Program-made: the position numbers and the translations under genes | Assembly (NCBI RefSeq): GCF_036226885.1 | Contig: NZ_CP109027.1 | Coordinates: 6,758,001 to 6,822,000, forward strand | Direction: 5' to 3' | DNA: 64,000 nt | Source of the DNA: Streptomyces sp. NBC_00663 | GTDB lineage: Bacteria > Actinomycetota > Actinomycetes > Streptomycetales > Streptomycetaceae | Part shown: positions 40,815 to 49,371 of the stretch, piece by piece | Layout of the letters: each line of letters starts with the position of its first letter | Numbering within the stretch: the stretch's first letter is position 1 | Notes under the pieces: model-generated | Told to the model about the DNA's origin: nothing | The model's database searches: none | What the model saw: the letters and a program-made list of their open reading frames with translations, nothing else

Positions 40815-42305
40815 GTGCGGGAGTTCATCGTCGAGGCGGACGGCGGGTCCCGGGGCAACCCGGGTCCGGCGGGCTACGGCTCGGTCGTCATCGACGTGGC
40901 GACCGGCGAGACGCTGGCGGAGCGGGCCGAGTCCATCGGGGTCGCCACGAACAACGTGGCGGAGTACCGGGGGCTGGTGGCGGGCCTGCGCGCCGCCGCC
41001 GAACTCGACCCCGCCGCGTCCGTGCACGTCCGCATGGACTCCAAGCTCGTCGTCGAGCAGATGTCGGGCCGCTGGAAGATCAAGCACCCGGACATGAAGC
41101 CGCTCGCGATGGAGGCGGCCCGGGTGTTCCCGGCGGAGCAGGTCACCTACGAGTGGATCCCGCGTGAGCGCAACAAGCACGCGGACCGCTTGGCGAACGA
41201 GGCGATGGACGCGGGGGCGCGGGGGGAGCGGTGGTCGGCTTCGGAGTCGGTGGCGGAACTCGTCGCGAAGGCCGGCGCGGCTGAGGTGTCGGGCCCGCCC
41301 GGCGACGCGGCCGCGGGCGCGGCACGGGCACGTGCGGCGCTGGCCGCGGCCTCCGTTTCAGCGGTTCGAGCCACTTCCACTCCGGCGACTCCGGGTCCCT
41401 CGGCGGCTGCTCCTGCGACTCCGGGTCCCCCAGCGGCTGTTTTTGCGGCCCCGGGTCCCTCTGCTTCGGCGCCGCCCTCCTCCGCTTCCGCCCTCCCGCT
41501 GGCGGATCCCGTCGCCTCGCCCTCTTCTTCTTCCTCGCCTTCTTCCTCGCCCTCTTCCTCTGCTCGGTCTTCCCGCCGCGGAGCGGCGGAGTCTCTGGGC
41601 GGCGGAGCTGCCAAGGCTGACGCTGATGTGCGTGCCGCTCGGAGTGTCGCCGGCTCTGGTTGGGCGCCGGCCGACATGGGGGCGCCGGCCACCTTCGTGC
41701 TGTTGCGGCACGGGGAGACGCCGTTGACTCCGCAGAAGCGGTTCTCGGGGAGTGGCGGTACCGATCCGTCGCTGTCCGAGGCGGGGCGGGAGCAGGCGCG
41801 GCTGGTCGGTGAGGCGCTGGCCCGGCGCGGCACCGTACAGGAGATCCTGGCGTCACCCCTCGCCCGTACCCGGCAGACCGCGGCGGCCGTGGCGGAGCGC
41901 CTCGGCCTTGACGTGACCGTCGAGGACGGGCTGCGGGAGACCGACTTCGGGGCGTGGGAGGGACTGACCTTCGGCGAGGTGCGGGAGCGTTACCCCGACG
42001 ACCTCAACCGCTGGCTCGCCGACCCCGACGCCGAACCCACCGGCGGCGGCGAGAGCTTCGCCGCGACGGCCACCCGTATCGCCGCGACCCGCGACAAGCT
42101 GATCGCGGCGTACGCGGGCCGTACGGTCCTGCTCGTCACGCACGTCACGCCGATCAAGACGTTCGTACGCCTCGCCCTCGGAGCCCCGCCGGAGTCCCTG
42201 TTCCGCATGGAACTGAGCGCCGCCTCGCTCTCCGCGGTGGCGTACTACGCCGACGGCAACGCCAGCGTCCGCCTCTTCAACGACACGTCCCACCTGCGTC
42301 CCTGA
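40815..42305 (+). CDS. Bifunctional RNase H / acid phosphatase
   Basis: Fusion of 496 residues. The N-terminal RNase HI domain has its four acidic catalytic residues at Asp9 (EADGGSRGN), Glu50 (NNVAEYRG), Asp75 (RMDSKLVV) and Asp124 (KHADRLAN). The C-terminal histidine phosphatase has the RHG at 298-300 (LLRHGETPLT) and the second His in LLVTHVTPIK. In mycobacterial relatives the second domain is CobC-like alpha-ribazole phosphatase. Between them is an unusual linker of 150 residues, rich in Ala, Pro and Ser, with markedly lower G+C at 41510-41580. GTG at 40815 has AAGGAG eight bases ahead. Confidence 0.94.
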   Translation: MREFIVEADGGSRGNPGPAGYGSVVIDVATGETLAERAESIGVATNNVAEYRGLVAGLRAAAELDPAASVHVRMDSKLVVEQMSGRWKIKHPDMKPLAMEAARVFPAEQVTYEWIPRERNKHADRLANEAMDAGARGERWSASESVAELVAKAGAAEVSGPPGDAAAGAARARAALAAASVSAVRATSTPATPGPSAAAPATPGPPAAVFAAPGPSASAPPSSASALPLADPVASPSSSSSPSSSPSSSARSSRRGAAESLGGGAAKADADVRAARSVAGSGWAPADMGAPATFVLLRHGETPLTPQKRFSGSGGTDPSLSEAGREQARLVGEALARRGTVQEILASPLARTRQTAAAVAERLGLDVTVEDGLRETDFGAWEGLTFGEVRERYPDDLNRWLADPDAEPTGGGESFAATATRIAATRDKLIAAYAGRTVLLVTHVTPIKTFVRLALGAPPESLFRMELSAASLSAVAYYADGNASVRLFNDTSHLRP

Positions 42306-42918
42306 GGTTCTTGAGTGCGGCCGCGGCGCGGGCGAGTTCCTCGACCCGCGCCCAGTCCCGGGCGGCGATCGCCTCCGCGGGCAGCATCCAGGTCCCGCCC
42401 ACACAGCCGACGTTGGGCAGGGCCAGATACTCGGGAGCGTTCGCCGCCCCGATCCCGCCCGTCGGGCAGAACCGCGCCTGCGGCAACGGCCCGGCGAGCG
42501 ACTTCAGATACGCCGTCCCGCCCGCGGCCTGCGCCGGGAAGAACTTCATCTCCCGCACCCCGCGCTCAAGCAGCGCCACGACCTCCGACGCCGTCGACAC
42601 CCCCGGCAGGAACGGCACCCCGGACGCCCGCATCGCTTCGAGGAGTACGTCCGTCCAGCCCGGGCTGACCAGAAACCGCGCCCCGGCCGCCACCGACTCC
42701 GTCACCTGCTCCGGCGTCACGACGGTGCCCGTCCCGACCACGGCCTCCGGCACTTCGCGCGCAATAGCCCGTACGGCATCCAGCGCGACCGGCGTCCGCA
42801 GAGTCACCTCGATCGCCGGCAGCCCTCCGGCTACCAGCGCCCGCGCCAACGGCACGGCATCGGAGGCGTCCTCGATGACGACGACGGGCACGACGGGGGC
42901 GAGATCCAGCACGCTCAT
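42277..42918 (-). CDS. eda: KDPG / 4-hydroxy-2-oxoglutarate aldolase
   Basis: Class I aldolase of 213 residues in the Entner-Doudoroff and related pathways. The Schiff-base Lys is in REMKFFPAQAAGG, the acid/base Glu in IEVTLRT, and TGGIG is the phosphate loop. Product: pyruvate plus glyceraldehyde 3-phosphate or glyoxylate. Its 3' end overlaps the convergent RNase H gene by 29 bases. The ATG lies at 42918. No other Entner-Doudoroff gene is in the window. Confidence 0.93.
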   Translation of the reverse strand: MSVLDLAPVVPVVVIEDASDAVPLARALVAGGLPAIEVTLRTPVALDAVRAIAREVPEAVVGTGTVVTPEQVTESVAAGARFLVSPGWTDVLLEAMRASGVPFLPGVSTASEVVALLERGVREMKFFPAQAAGGTAYLKSLAGPLPQARFCPTGGIGAANAPEYLALPNVGCVGGTWMLPAEAIAARDWARVEELARAAAALKNLRDAGGTCR

Positions 42919-42990
42919 GGGCTCATCGTGCCCAGAGCGAGCGATGCACGCAACGAGCGTTGCAGAGAATGCAACCGCGGGAGTGGCTGC

Positions 42991-43773
42991 TCAGTGGATC
43001 TCGTCCACCAGCACATCCAGCGTCCAGGCCTTCCCGGCCCCCTTCGGCGGCTCGACCTCCACGACGTACCCGAGGTCCCGGAGCGCCTCCACCAGCTCGG
43101 CGGGCCCCGTCGGCGCGATGCCCGCCGACAGCAGACTCCGTACGATCCGCCCCTTGGTCGCCTTGTTGAAGTGGCTGACCACCTTCCGCGTCGGCGCGTG
43201 CAGCACCCGCACGCTCGCCGTCCGCCCGGCCACCTCACCCTTCGGCTTCCAGGCGGCGGCGTACGCGGAGGACCGCAGATCGAGCACCAGCCCCGCCCCC
43301 GCGGCCTCCGGCATGACCTCGGCCATCGGCGCCCGCCAGTGCGCCCCCAGCGCCCCGAGCCCCGGCAGCTTCACGCCCATGGAGCACCGGTACGAGGGGA
43401 TCTTGTCGGCGATCCCGACGGCCCCCCACAGTCCGGAGAACACGAGCAGTTGCCGCCCCGCCCGCCTCTTCGCGGCGGTGTCGAGAGAGGCGAGGCCGAG
43501 CGAGTCGTAGAGGACGCCGGTGTAGATCTCCCCGGCGGGCCGCGCTCCGGCGCTCAGCAGTTCCGCGTTCTTCCCGACTTCACCCCGCAGCCCCTCGCTC
43601 AGCCCGAGCACCTCGCGCGCCTTCTCCTCGTCGCCGGCGCACAGCTCGACGAGCTCACCGAGCACAGCGCCCCGGGCCTCGGTCAGCCCCGGCAGCGACA
43701 ACGACTCCAGCTTCAGCGGGGCGCCACGACCGGAGGCGGCCTTGCCTTCGGACGGCGGCAGCAGGACAAGCAC
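42991..43773 (-). CDS. yaaA: YaaA family peroxide-stress protein
   Basis: Protein of 260 residues with the DUF328 signatures LLPPSEGKA at the N-terminus, GVLYDSLGLASLD, LVFSGLWGAVGIADKIPSYR and KVVSHFNKATKGRIVR. In E. coli YaaA lowers free intracellular iron during peroxide stress and binds DNA. GTG start at 43773 with GGAG upstream. Divergent from the RNB nuclease gene. Confidence 0.92.
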   Translation of the reverse strand: MLVLLPPSEGKAASGRGAPLKLESLSLPGLTEARGAVLGELVELCAGDEEKAREVLGLSEGLRGEVGKNAELLSAGARPAGEIYTGVLYDSLGLASLDTAAKRRAGRQLLVFSGLWGAVGIADKIPSYRCSMGVKLPGLGALGAHWRAPMAEVMPEAAGAGLVLDLRSSAYAAAWKPKGEVAGRTASVRVLHAPTRKVVSHFNKATKGRIVRSLLSAGIAPTGPAELVEALRDLGYVVEVEPPKGAGKAWTLDVLVDEIH

Positions 43774-43838
43774 GGGCGGATCTCCTTCTGTAGAGCTTCG
43801 GACAGCGTACGGGGACCCGATGTGCTTACCCTCGCTGT

Positions 43839-45269
43839 ATGCCTCGCCGCCACATCAGCGTGACCGGCGCCCCCGAAGCCCCTCTCCGGGCCGCCCTCAC
43901 CGCACTGCGCACCAAACTCGGAGTGTCGGACGCCTATCCGCCCGAGGCGCTGGCCGACGCCGCGCGTCCCCCCGTACTCCCGGCGTACGACGCCACCGAC
44001 ATCCCCCTGTTCACCATCGACCCGCCCACGTCCGTCGACCTCGACCAGGCGATGCACCTCGCCCGCCGGGGCACCGGCTACCGCGTCCGGTACGCCATCG
44101 CCGACGTCGCCGCGTTCGTCGTACCCGGATCGGCCCTGGACGAGGAGACCCACCGCCGGGTGATGACCCTCTACTTCCCCGACGAGAAGGTCCCCCTGCA
44201 CCCGCCCCAGCTGAGCGAGGGCGCGGCCAGCCTGCTCCCGGACCAGGTGCGCCCCGCGGCCCTGTGGACGATCGACCTCGACGCGGAGGGCCGGACGGAG
44301 GCCGTCGACGTCCGCCGGGCCCTGGTCCGCAGCCGGGCCAAGCTGGACTACGAGGGCGTACAGAAGGAGATCGACGGGGGCACCGCGGAGGAGCCACTGG
44401 CCCTGCTGAAGGTGATCGGCCGGCTGCGGGAGGAGCTGGAGGTGGCCCGGGGCGGCATCTCCCTGAACGTCCCCGAGCAGGAGATCGTCGAGCGGGACGG
44501 GGGCTATGAGCTGACGTACCGCGCCCCGCTCCCCGCGGACGGCTGGAACGCCCAGATCTCCCTGCTGACGGGTATGGCCGCGGCCGACCTGATGCTCGCG
44601 CACGGCACCGGCGTACTCCGCACGCTCCCCGCCGCTCCCGACGGCGCGGTCGGCCGCCTGCGCCGCACGGCCCACGCCCTGCACATCGACTGGCCGCACC
44701 ATGTGTCGTACGCGGCGCTGGTGCGGTCGTTGGACCCGGCCGTCCCGCATCACGCGGCGTTTTTGCAGGAGTGCACGACGTTGCTGCGCGGGGCGGGTTA
44801 CACGGTCTTCCGGGACGGAAACGTGCCGACTCTTGCCACCCACTCGGCGGTGGCAGCCCCGTACGCCCACTGCACGGCCCCGCTCCGCCGCCTCGCCGAC
44901 CGGTACGCGTCGGAGATCTGTCTGGCGGCGGTGGCGGGGGAGGCGGTGCCGGACTGGGTGCTGGCCGCTTTTGACGAGTTGCCGCACGAGATGGCCGAGG
45001 GGGGCAGGCGGGCGGGCACGGTCGAGCGGGAGTGCGTCGACATCGTGGAGGCGGCGCTGCTGAAGGACCGGGTGGGGGAGGTCTTCGACGGGTGCGTGGT
45101 GGAGGTGGAGGAGCGCCGGCCGACGGTGGGGGTGGTGCAGTTGGAGTCCCCGGCGGTGATCGGCAAGGTCGAGAGCCCGGAGCCGTTGCCCCTGGGGGAA
45201 CGGCTGCGGGTCCGCCTCACACAGGCAGATCTCGCTCGCTCGGCGAAGGTGCGTTTCGTGCCCGCGTGA
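43839..45269 (+). CDS. RNB-domain ribonuclease
   Basis: Protein of 476 residues with an RNase II-type catalytic core. The metal cluster is in TIDPPTSVDLDQAMHL, and YRVRYAIADVAAFVVPG and YFPDEKVPLHPPQLSEG are conserved RNB segments. The RNA-binding cold-shock and S1 domains of full RNase II/R are short or missing, so this is the compact actinobacterial form. It degrades single-stranded RNA 3' to 5'. The last 53 bases overlap a convergent gene. Confidence 0.9.
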   Translation: MPRRHISVTGAPEAPLRAALTALRTKLGVSDAYPPEALADAARPPVLPAYDATDIPLFTIDPPTSVDLDQAMHLARRGTGYRVRYAIADVAAFVVPGSALDEETHRRVMTLYFPDEKVPLHPPQLSEGAASLLPDQVRPAALWTIDLDAEGRTEAVDVRRALVRSRAKLDYEGVQKEIDGGTAEEPLALLKVIGRLREELEVARGGISLNVPEQEIVERDGGYELTYRAPLPADGWNAQISLLTGMAAADLMLAHGTGVLRTLPAAPDGAVGRLRRTAHALHIDWPHHVSYAALVRSLDPAVPHHAAFLQECTTLLRGAGYTVFRDGNVPTLATHSAVAAPYAHCTAPLRRLADRYASEICLAAVAGEAVPDWVLAAFDELPHEMAEGGRRAGTVERECVDIVEAALLKDRVGEVFDGCVVEVEERRPTVGVVQLESPAVIGKVESPEPLPLGERLRVRLTQADLARSAKVRFVPA

Positions 45270-45822
45270 TCGCGCTGACGAGATCGCCGGGTTCGTCGGC
45301 GTGGAGGCGGACGAGGTGGACGGGCCTGCGCCGCCCGAGGACGGTGAAGTGATCGACGGGCCGGGCCAGTTCGAGGGTGACGGTGGTCCGCGCCCCCATG
45401 GCGAGGTCGAGTTCGCCGTCGGCACGCTGGTGGGTGGTGCGCAACTCACGTCGTACGGCGGCGATGTGGTGGAGCGGTATCCGCAGGTCGACGTGTGCGG
45501 CACGGCGGACGCGCAGTTCGTCGTCGGCCAGCACGTGCGGCCGTACGACGTTCGCCGCGTGCACCCCGACGACGAGGACGACCGTGTAGACGTCGAGCGC
45601 CAACACGGCCCGGTGCACGACCGGGTGGTCCCGCAGCAGCACGGCCATCGTCAGCGACTCGATGACGCAGACGAACGCGAGCCCGAACATCATGGGTCCT
45701 TCCCCGCGGGCGTAGGGGAAGTCCTGGCCGCGGCCGGTCCGATGTGTTCGCCGGGCGACCCAGAGGGCGAGGCTGACGAACAGCCGCACCTCGTGCCGGA
45801 CGAGGGCGAAGGCCGTTCTCAT
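45217..45822 (-). CDS. Membrane protein with a PH-like C-terminal part
   Basis: Protein of 201 residues. Two hydrophobic segments (MMFGLAFVCVIESLTMAVLL and VLALDVYTVVLVVGVHAANVV, about 44-90) are followed by a soluble beta-rich domain: RIPLHHIAAVRREL ... VTLELARPVDHFTVLGRRRPVHLVRLHAD. That layout is found in small bacterial membrane proteins of unknown function. Its start overlaps the stop of the MerR gene (ATGA), so it is probably under that regulator. The 3' end overlaps the RNB gene by 53 bases. Confidence 0.8.
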   Translation of the reverse strand: MRTAFALVRHEVRLFVSLALWVARRTHRTGRGQDFPYARGEGPMMFGLAFVCVIESLTMAVLLRDHPVVHRAVLALDVYTVVLVVGVHAANVVRPHVLADDELRVRRAAHVDLRIPLHHIAAVRRELRTTHQRADGELDLAMGARTTVTLELARPVDHFTVLGRRRPVHLVRLHADEPGDLVSAITRARNAPSPSERDLPV

Positions 45823-46580
45823 GTGTCCCCCGTGTGGAGGCGCAGAGCGCGGCGGATGGCCTCCGCCTGGGCCGGGGCGAAGTCGGCGTAGAAGGCGCGC
45901 AGGAAGCCGTGTTCCTGGTGTTCGAGGTCGTTGGCGGATTCCGTGGCGGGGAGCAGTTCGGGCGGGATGAGGGCGGCGAGCGTACGGGCCGCCTCCTCGA
46001 CCCGGGGGTCGTCCGGTTCGGCGTCGGCGAGGGCGTCGAGCAGCGCGTACGCCTCGTTCGCCCGGGCCACGTCCTGCGGGGAAGCCAGCGCGGAGGCGAC
46101 GGCGGTGATCATCCGCTCCCGCTGCTCGGGTGCGGCGGCGGTCTCGATCAGCGCGAGCACCTCACGGTCCTTGACCGCCATGGGGGAGTCGGCGAGCGGC
46201 GCCATGTCCCGGAACAGCGAGGCCAGTTCGGGGGAGACGGGCCCCTCGGCGGGCAGTTCGCCCGCGTCGAGCAGCGCCCGCAGCCGCATGCGCCGCACAT
46301 GGATGGCCGCCTCCTGCCGGGCGAGATCGGCGTCCAGCTCCTGAAGGATCTCGGCGAGGTCCTTCTTCGTGTCATCGGCCAGCGCGTCCCGCACCTCGGC
46401 CAGCCCGAGGCCCAGTTCGGTGAGCCGCCGGATCCGCGCGAGCACGACGGCGTGCCGCAGCGTGTAGTCCCGGTACCCGTTGCTCAGCCGCTCCGGCTCC
46501 GGCAGCAGCCCCTGATGGTGGTAGTGCCGCACGGTCCGCGTGGTGACGCCGACGGCGGCGGCGAGTTCTCCGATCCGCAT
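45819..46580 (-). CDS. MerR-family regulator with long effector domain
   Basis: Protein of 253 residues. The winged helix MRIGELAAAVGVTTRTVRHY opens it, with the wing YRDYTLRHAVVLARIRRL and a dimerisation coiled coil at about 80-110. The remaining 140 residues are a helical domain (MITAVASALASPQDVARANEAY) without Cys-rich metal motifs, so a metal sensor is unlikely. Likely controls itself and the overlapping membrane protein gene. Ligand unknown. Confidence 0.9.
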   Translation of the reverse strand: MRIGELAAAVGVTTRTVRHYHHQGLLPEPERLSNGYRDYTLRHAVVLARIRRLTELGLGLAEVRDALADDTKKDLAEILQELDADLARQEAAIHVRRMRLRALLDAGELPAEGPVSPELASLFRDMAPLADSPMAVKDREVLALIETAAAPEQRERMITAVASALASPQDVARANEAYALLDALADAEPDDPRVEEAARTLAALIPPELLPATESANDLEHQEHGFLRAFYADFAPAQAEAIRRALRLHTGDT

Positions 46581-46610
46581 GGGATCAGTAGAGACGTTGA
46601 CGTCGCGTGA

Positions 46611-46932
46611 GGGTCAAGGGCCGGGCTCGGTGCCTGTCTCGAACGGGTGATCCCTGGCGGTTCCGCCCTGTCCGCCCTGGCGCCGGTCGAAGGGTTGTCG
46701 CCTGGTGGCCGTGGCAGAATTCGTGGTGACGCCGTTGGAGCGGGTCGCCATGGTGCTGGAAGTGACCGCCCGCAAGCCGCAGACGGACCGCGAGATCAAA
46801 CGCCGCTGTTACGCACGTGCCGGTATCCCCCTCTACGCGCTACCCGCCCCCTTCTCCTTCGACCTGGAGACAACGGACTTTCCCTGGCCGCCCCGACGTT
46901 GCACCCTGAGGACGACTGACAGGGGGCGGGGC
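46611..46932. other. Intergenic region with a Uma2 relic
   Basis: No intact gene. The central part (46705-46893) is a degraded Uma2 fragment, listed separately. The rest may hold the promoter of the AraC-like gene. Confidence 0.5.
46705..46893 (+). pseudogene. Remnant of a Uma2 (DUF820) endonuclease-like gene
   Basis: The translation contains VLEVTARKPQTDREIKRRCY then ARAGIPLY, which matches the conserved late part of Uma2 proteins (E-V-T-S ... KR..YA.AGIP.Y). It then jumps to APFSFDLETTDFPWPP, resembling the family's C-terminal end. About 90 N-terminal residues and the 30-40 residues normally found between the two blocks are missing. It is therefore a doubly deleted relic. Its frame happens to continue into the AraC-like gene. 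Recognition is from memory of the family pattern. Confidence 0.55.
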
Positions 46933-47759
46933 GTGGAGCAGGCACTGTGGACTCGGGCGAGGCTGGGGCGCTGCGGCCCCCGCCTGGATCTCCTCACGGC
47001 CCGCTTCGACAAGCACGTCTACGCCCCCCACGCCCACGACGAGTTCACGGTCGGCGTCTGCATGGGCGGCTCGGAGATCATCGACTACAGGGGCGGGCAC
47101 ATTCGTACGGGCCCGGGCAGCATCGTCGTACTGGCACCGGGGGAGGTGCACACGGGAGGCCCGGGAAACGCGACGGACGGTTACGCGTACCGGGCCCTGT
47201 ACGCGGAGACGCCCCTGCTGGCCGACGGCTCGCTAGGCTTCCCACACTTCCGCGAGCCCCTGATAGACGACCCCGAGCTGGCCACGGCCCTCCGCCTGAC
47301 CCACACGGAGCTCAGTGCCTGCCCCGACCCGCTGGAGGCGGAGTCCCGGCTGCCGTGGCTGCTGACGGCGCTGGCCAGGCGCCACTCGACGGCGCGGGCA
47401 GCGGAGGATGTGGTGCCGGGCGGCGACGGTGTCGCGTTGCTCGTGCGGGACCGGCTGGCGGACGAGATGGTGACCCCTCCCTCCCTGGCGGCCCTGGCCA
47501 CGGACCTGGGCCTGTCCCGCTACCAGCTCCTACGGGCCTTCCGTACGACGATGGGTCTGCCGCCGTACGCCTGGCTGGCCCAGTACCGGGTCCACCGGGC
47601 CCGGACCTGCTGGAGTCGGGCCTGCGCCCGGCGGAGGCGGCGGCCGCGGTGGGCTTCGCGGACCAGGCACACCTCACGCGGTGGTTCCGGCGGGTGCTGG
47701 GGGTGACGCCGGGGGCGTACCGCAACAGCGTTCAAGACGGGGGTCGGGGGCCCGTCTGA
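46933..47759 (+). pseudogene. AraC-family regulator with a frameshift
   Basis: The N-terminal cupin (ARFDKHVYAPHAHDEFTVGVC ... GSIVVLAPGEVHTGGPG) and first helix-turn-helix (LAALATDLGLSRYQLLRAFR) are in one frame. Just after QYRVHRAR, near 47597-47608, the frame falls into Arg-rich nonsense. The expected DLLESGLRPAEAAAAVGFAD and HLTRWFRRVLGVTPGAYR are in another frame to 47759. One inserted G in the run GGGCCCGGACC would restore about 275 residues. The start is a GTG after AGGGGGCGGG. It could be a real lesion or a sequencing error. Neighbouring DMT exporter would be a natural target. Confidence 0.8.
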
Positions 47760-47769
47760 GACTGTCCGC

Positions 47770-48702
47770 ATGACTGCACGCGGCTGGTTCCTGTTCTCCC
47801 TGATGGGAGTGGTGTGGGGCATCCCCTACCTGATGATCAAGGTGGCGGTGGAGGCTCCGCTGTCCCCGTCGTTCGTGGTGTTCACGCGGTGTGCGCTGGG
47901 GGCGGCGCTGCTGCTGCCGTTCGCGGTGAGGCAAGGGGACCTGGCCGGGACGGTCCGGCGCCACTGGAAGCCGCTGCTCGCCTTCGCGTGCATAGAGATC
48001 ATCGGCCCGTGGTTCACACTGACGGACGCGGAGCGGACTCTGTCGAGCTCGACGGCGGGTCTGCTGATAGCCGGCGTGCCGATCGTGGGCGTGGTGCTGG
48101 CGCGCTTCTTCGGCGCCACGGAGAACTTGGGGGCGCGGCGGGCGACGGGGCTGGGCCTGGGGCTGATAGGCGTAGGAGTCCTGACGGTCCCGCACCTGAC
48201 AGGCGGAGACGCGCGCTCGCTGGCCGAGGTACTGCTGACGGTGCTCGGCTACGCGACGGCCCCCTTGATCGCGGCCCGCTGGCTGAAGGACGTCCCGACC
48301 CTCCAGCTGACGGCGCCCTGCCTGGCGCTGGCGGCGGTGGTGTACGCACCGGCGGCGGGCATGAGCCGGCCGTCCGAGATGCCGTCGGCGTCGGTACTGA
48401 CGGCGCTGATCGCCCTGGGGGCCATCTGCACGGCGCTGGCGTTCGTGGCGTTCCTGGAGCTGATCAAGGAGGTGGGCCCGACGCGGGCGACGGTCTTCAC
48501 GTACGTCAACCCGGCGGTGGCGGTGGCGGCGGGCGCGTTGTTCCTGGGGGAGGAGCTGACGCTGGGTATCGGGGCGGCGTTCACGCTGATCCTGGCGGGC
48601 TCGGTACTGGCGACGACATCGGGCTCTCGGCGCTCGCCCCGCCCGGTAACATGGTCGACACGGCAGACGAGCCGGGCGGACGGCCGCGTGGAGTCCCCTT
48701 GA
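47770..48702 (+). CDS. DMT superfamily transporter (EamA)
   Basis: Protein of 310 residues with ten membrane helices in two EamA repeats (FSLMGVVWGIPYLMIKVAVEA opening the first, AEVLLTVLGYATAPLIAARW the second). It exports metabolites or amino acids; substrate unknown. ATG ten bases after the AraC-like gene, so likely co-transcribed. The last 12 codons (RQTSRADGRVESP region) lie within the RNase P RNA gene, so the two genes overlap on the same strand. Confidence 0.9.
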   Translation: MTARGWFLFSLMGVVWGIPYLMIKVAVEAPLSPSFVVFTRCALGAALLLPFAVRQGDLAGTVRRHWKPLLAFACIEIIGPWFTLTDAERTLSSSTAGLLIAGVPIVGVVLARFFGATENLGARRATGLGLGLIGVGVLTVPHLTGGDARSLAEVLLTVLGYATAPLIAARWLKDVPTLQLTAPCLALAAVVYAPAAGMSRPSEMPSASVLTALIALGAICTALAFVAFLELIKEVGPTRATVFTYVNPAVAVAAGALFLGEELTLGIGAAFTLILAGSVLATTSGSRRSPRPVTWSTRQTSRADGRVESP

Positions 48703-49081
48703 CGGGGGCTTCCCGAGGAACGTCCGGGCTCCACAGGGCAAGGTGGTGGCTAACGGCCACCCGGGGTGACCCGCGGGACAGTGCCACAGAAAACAGACCG
48801 CCCGGCGCTTTGGCGCTGGGTAAGGGTGAAACGGTGGTGTAAGAGACCACCAGTGCCCAGGGTGACCTGGGCAGCTAGGTAAACCCCACTTGGAGCAAGG
48901 TCAAAAGGGGCCGCCTCTTCGGAGGCGACCCTGCGGGGACGTTCGAGGGCTGCCCGCCCGAGTCCCTGGGTAGACCGCACGAGGCCGGTGGCAACGCCGG
49001 TCCTAGATGGATGGCCGTCTCCCCGGCCGCCGCGAGGCGACCGGGCGACAGAACCCGGCGTACAGCCCGACTCGTCTGCTG
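48668..49081 (+). ncRNA. rnpB: RNase P RNA (bacterial type A)
   Basis: The catalytic RNA that matures tRNA 5' ends. Seen directly: GAGGAACGTCCGGGCTCCAC (P4 and neighbour), CCACAGAAAACAGACCGCC, TAAGGGTGAAACGGTG, GTAAGAGACCACC, and GGTAAACCCCAC. The distal ACGAGGCCGG...CTAGATGGATGGCCGT is also present. The ends pair: GCAGACGAG (48663-48671) with CTCGTCTGC (49071-49079). It closely resembles the well-known Streptomyces M1 RNA of about 400 nucleotides. The mature 5' end is taken at CGAGCCGGG. Confidence 0.97.
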
Positions 49082-49096
49082 TTCCCCTCCGACCAT

Positions 49097-49120
49097 CGGT
49101 GGAGCCAAGAGGCTCCACCG
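49097..49120. terminator. Terminator of rnpB
   Basis: CGGTGGAGCC / GGCTCCACCG, a perfect 10-bp stem with an AAGA loop, 16 bases past rnpB and just ahead of the convergent stop at 49126. Confidence 0.8.
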
Positions 49121-49125
49121 GGCGA

Positions 49126-49371
49126 TCACAAGCGTTCCGACCTCTTCCGTGCTGTTTTCGTCATCCACGACTGACAAGCCCACCGAGCCAGCCCACCCAC
49201 GGCAAGAGCCACGAGAATGGCGCCCCAGTCGATGACATGCGGAAGTCCGGGCCAGAAGGCGAAGAACGCGAGCGTGCCGACCGTGCCTACGAGGAAGGCG
49301 GCGATCCCCGCTCGCTGCGGTCGGGGTTCCCGCTCCTGTTGAGGGTTCTCCGCTGGGTGCTGCTCGACCAT
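49126..49371 (-). CDS. Small membrane protein, two helices
   Basis: Protein of 81 residues. A polar N-terminus (EQHPAENPQQEREPRPQ) precedes two hydrophobic helices (AGIAAFLVGTVGTLAFFAFW and GAILVALAVGGLARWACQ). A basic tail KTARKRSERL ends it. No known domain or function. It is convergent with rnpB. Confidence 0.65.
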   Translation of the reverse strand: MVEQHPAENPQQEREPRPQRAGIAAFLVGTVGTLAFFAFWPGLPHVIDWGAILVALAVGGLARWACQSWMTKTARKRSERL

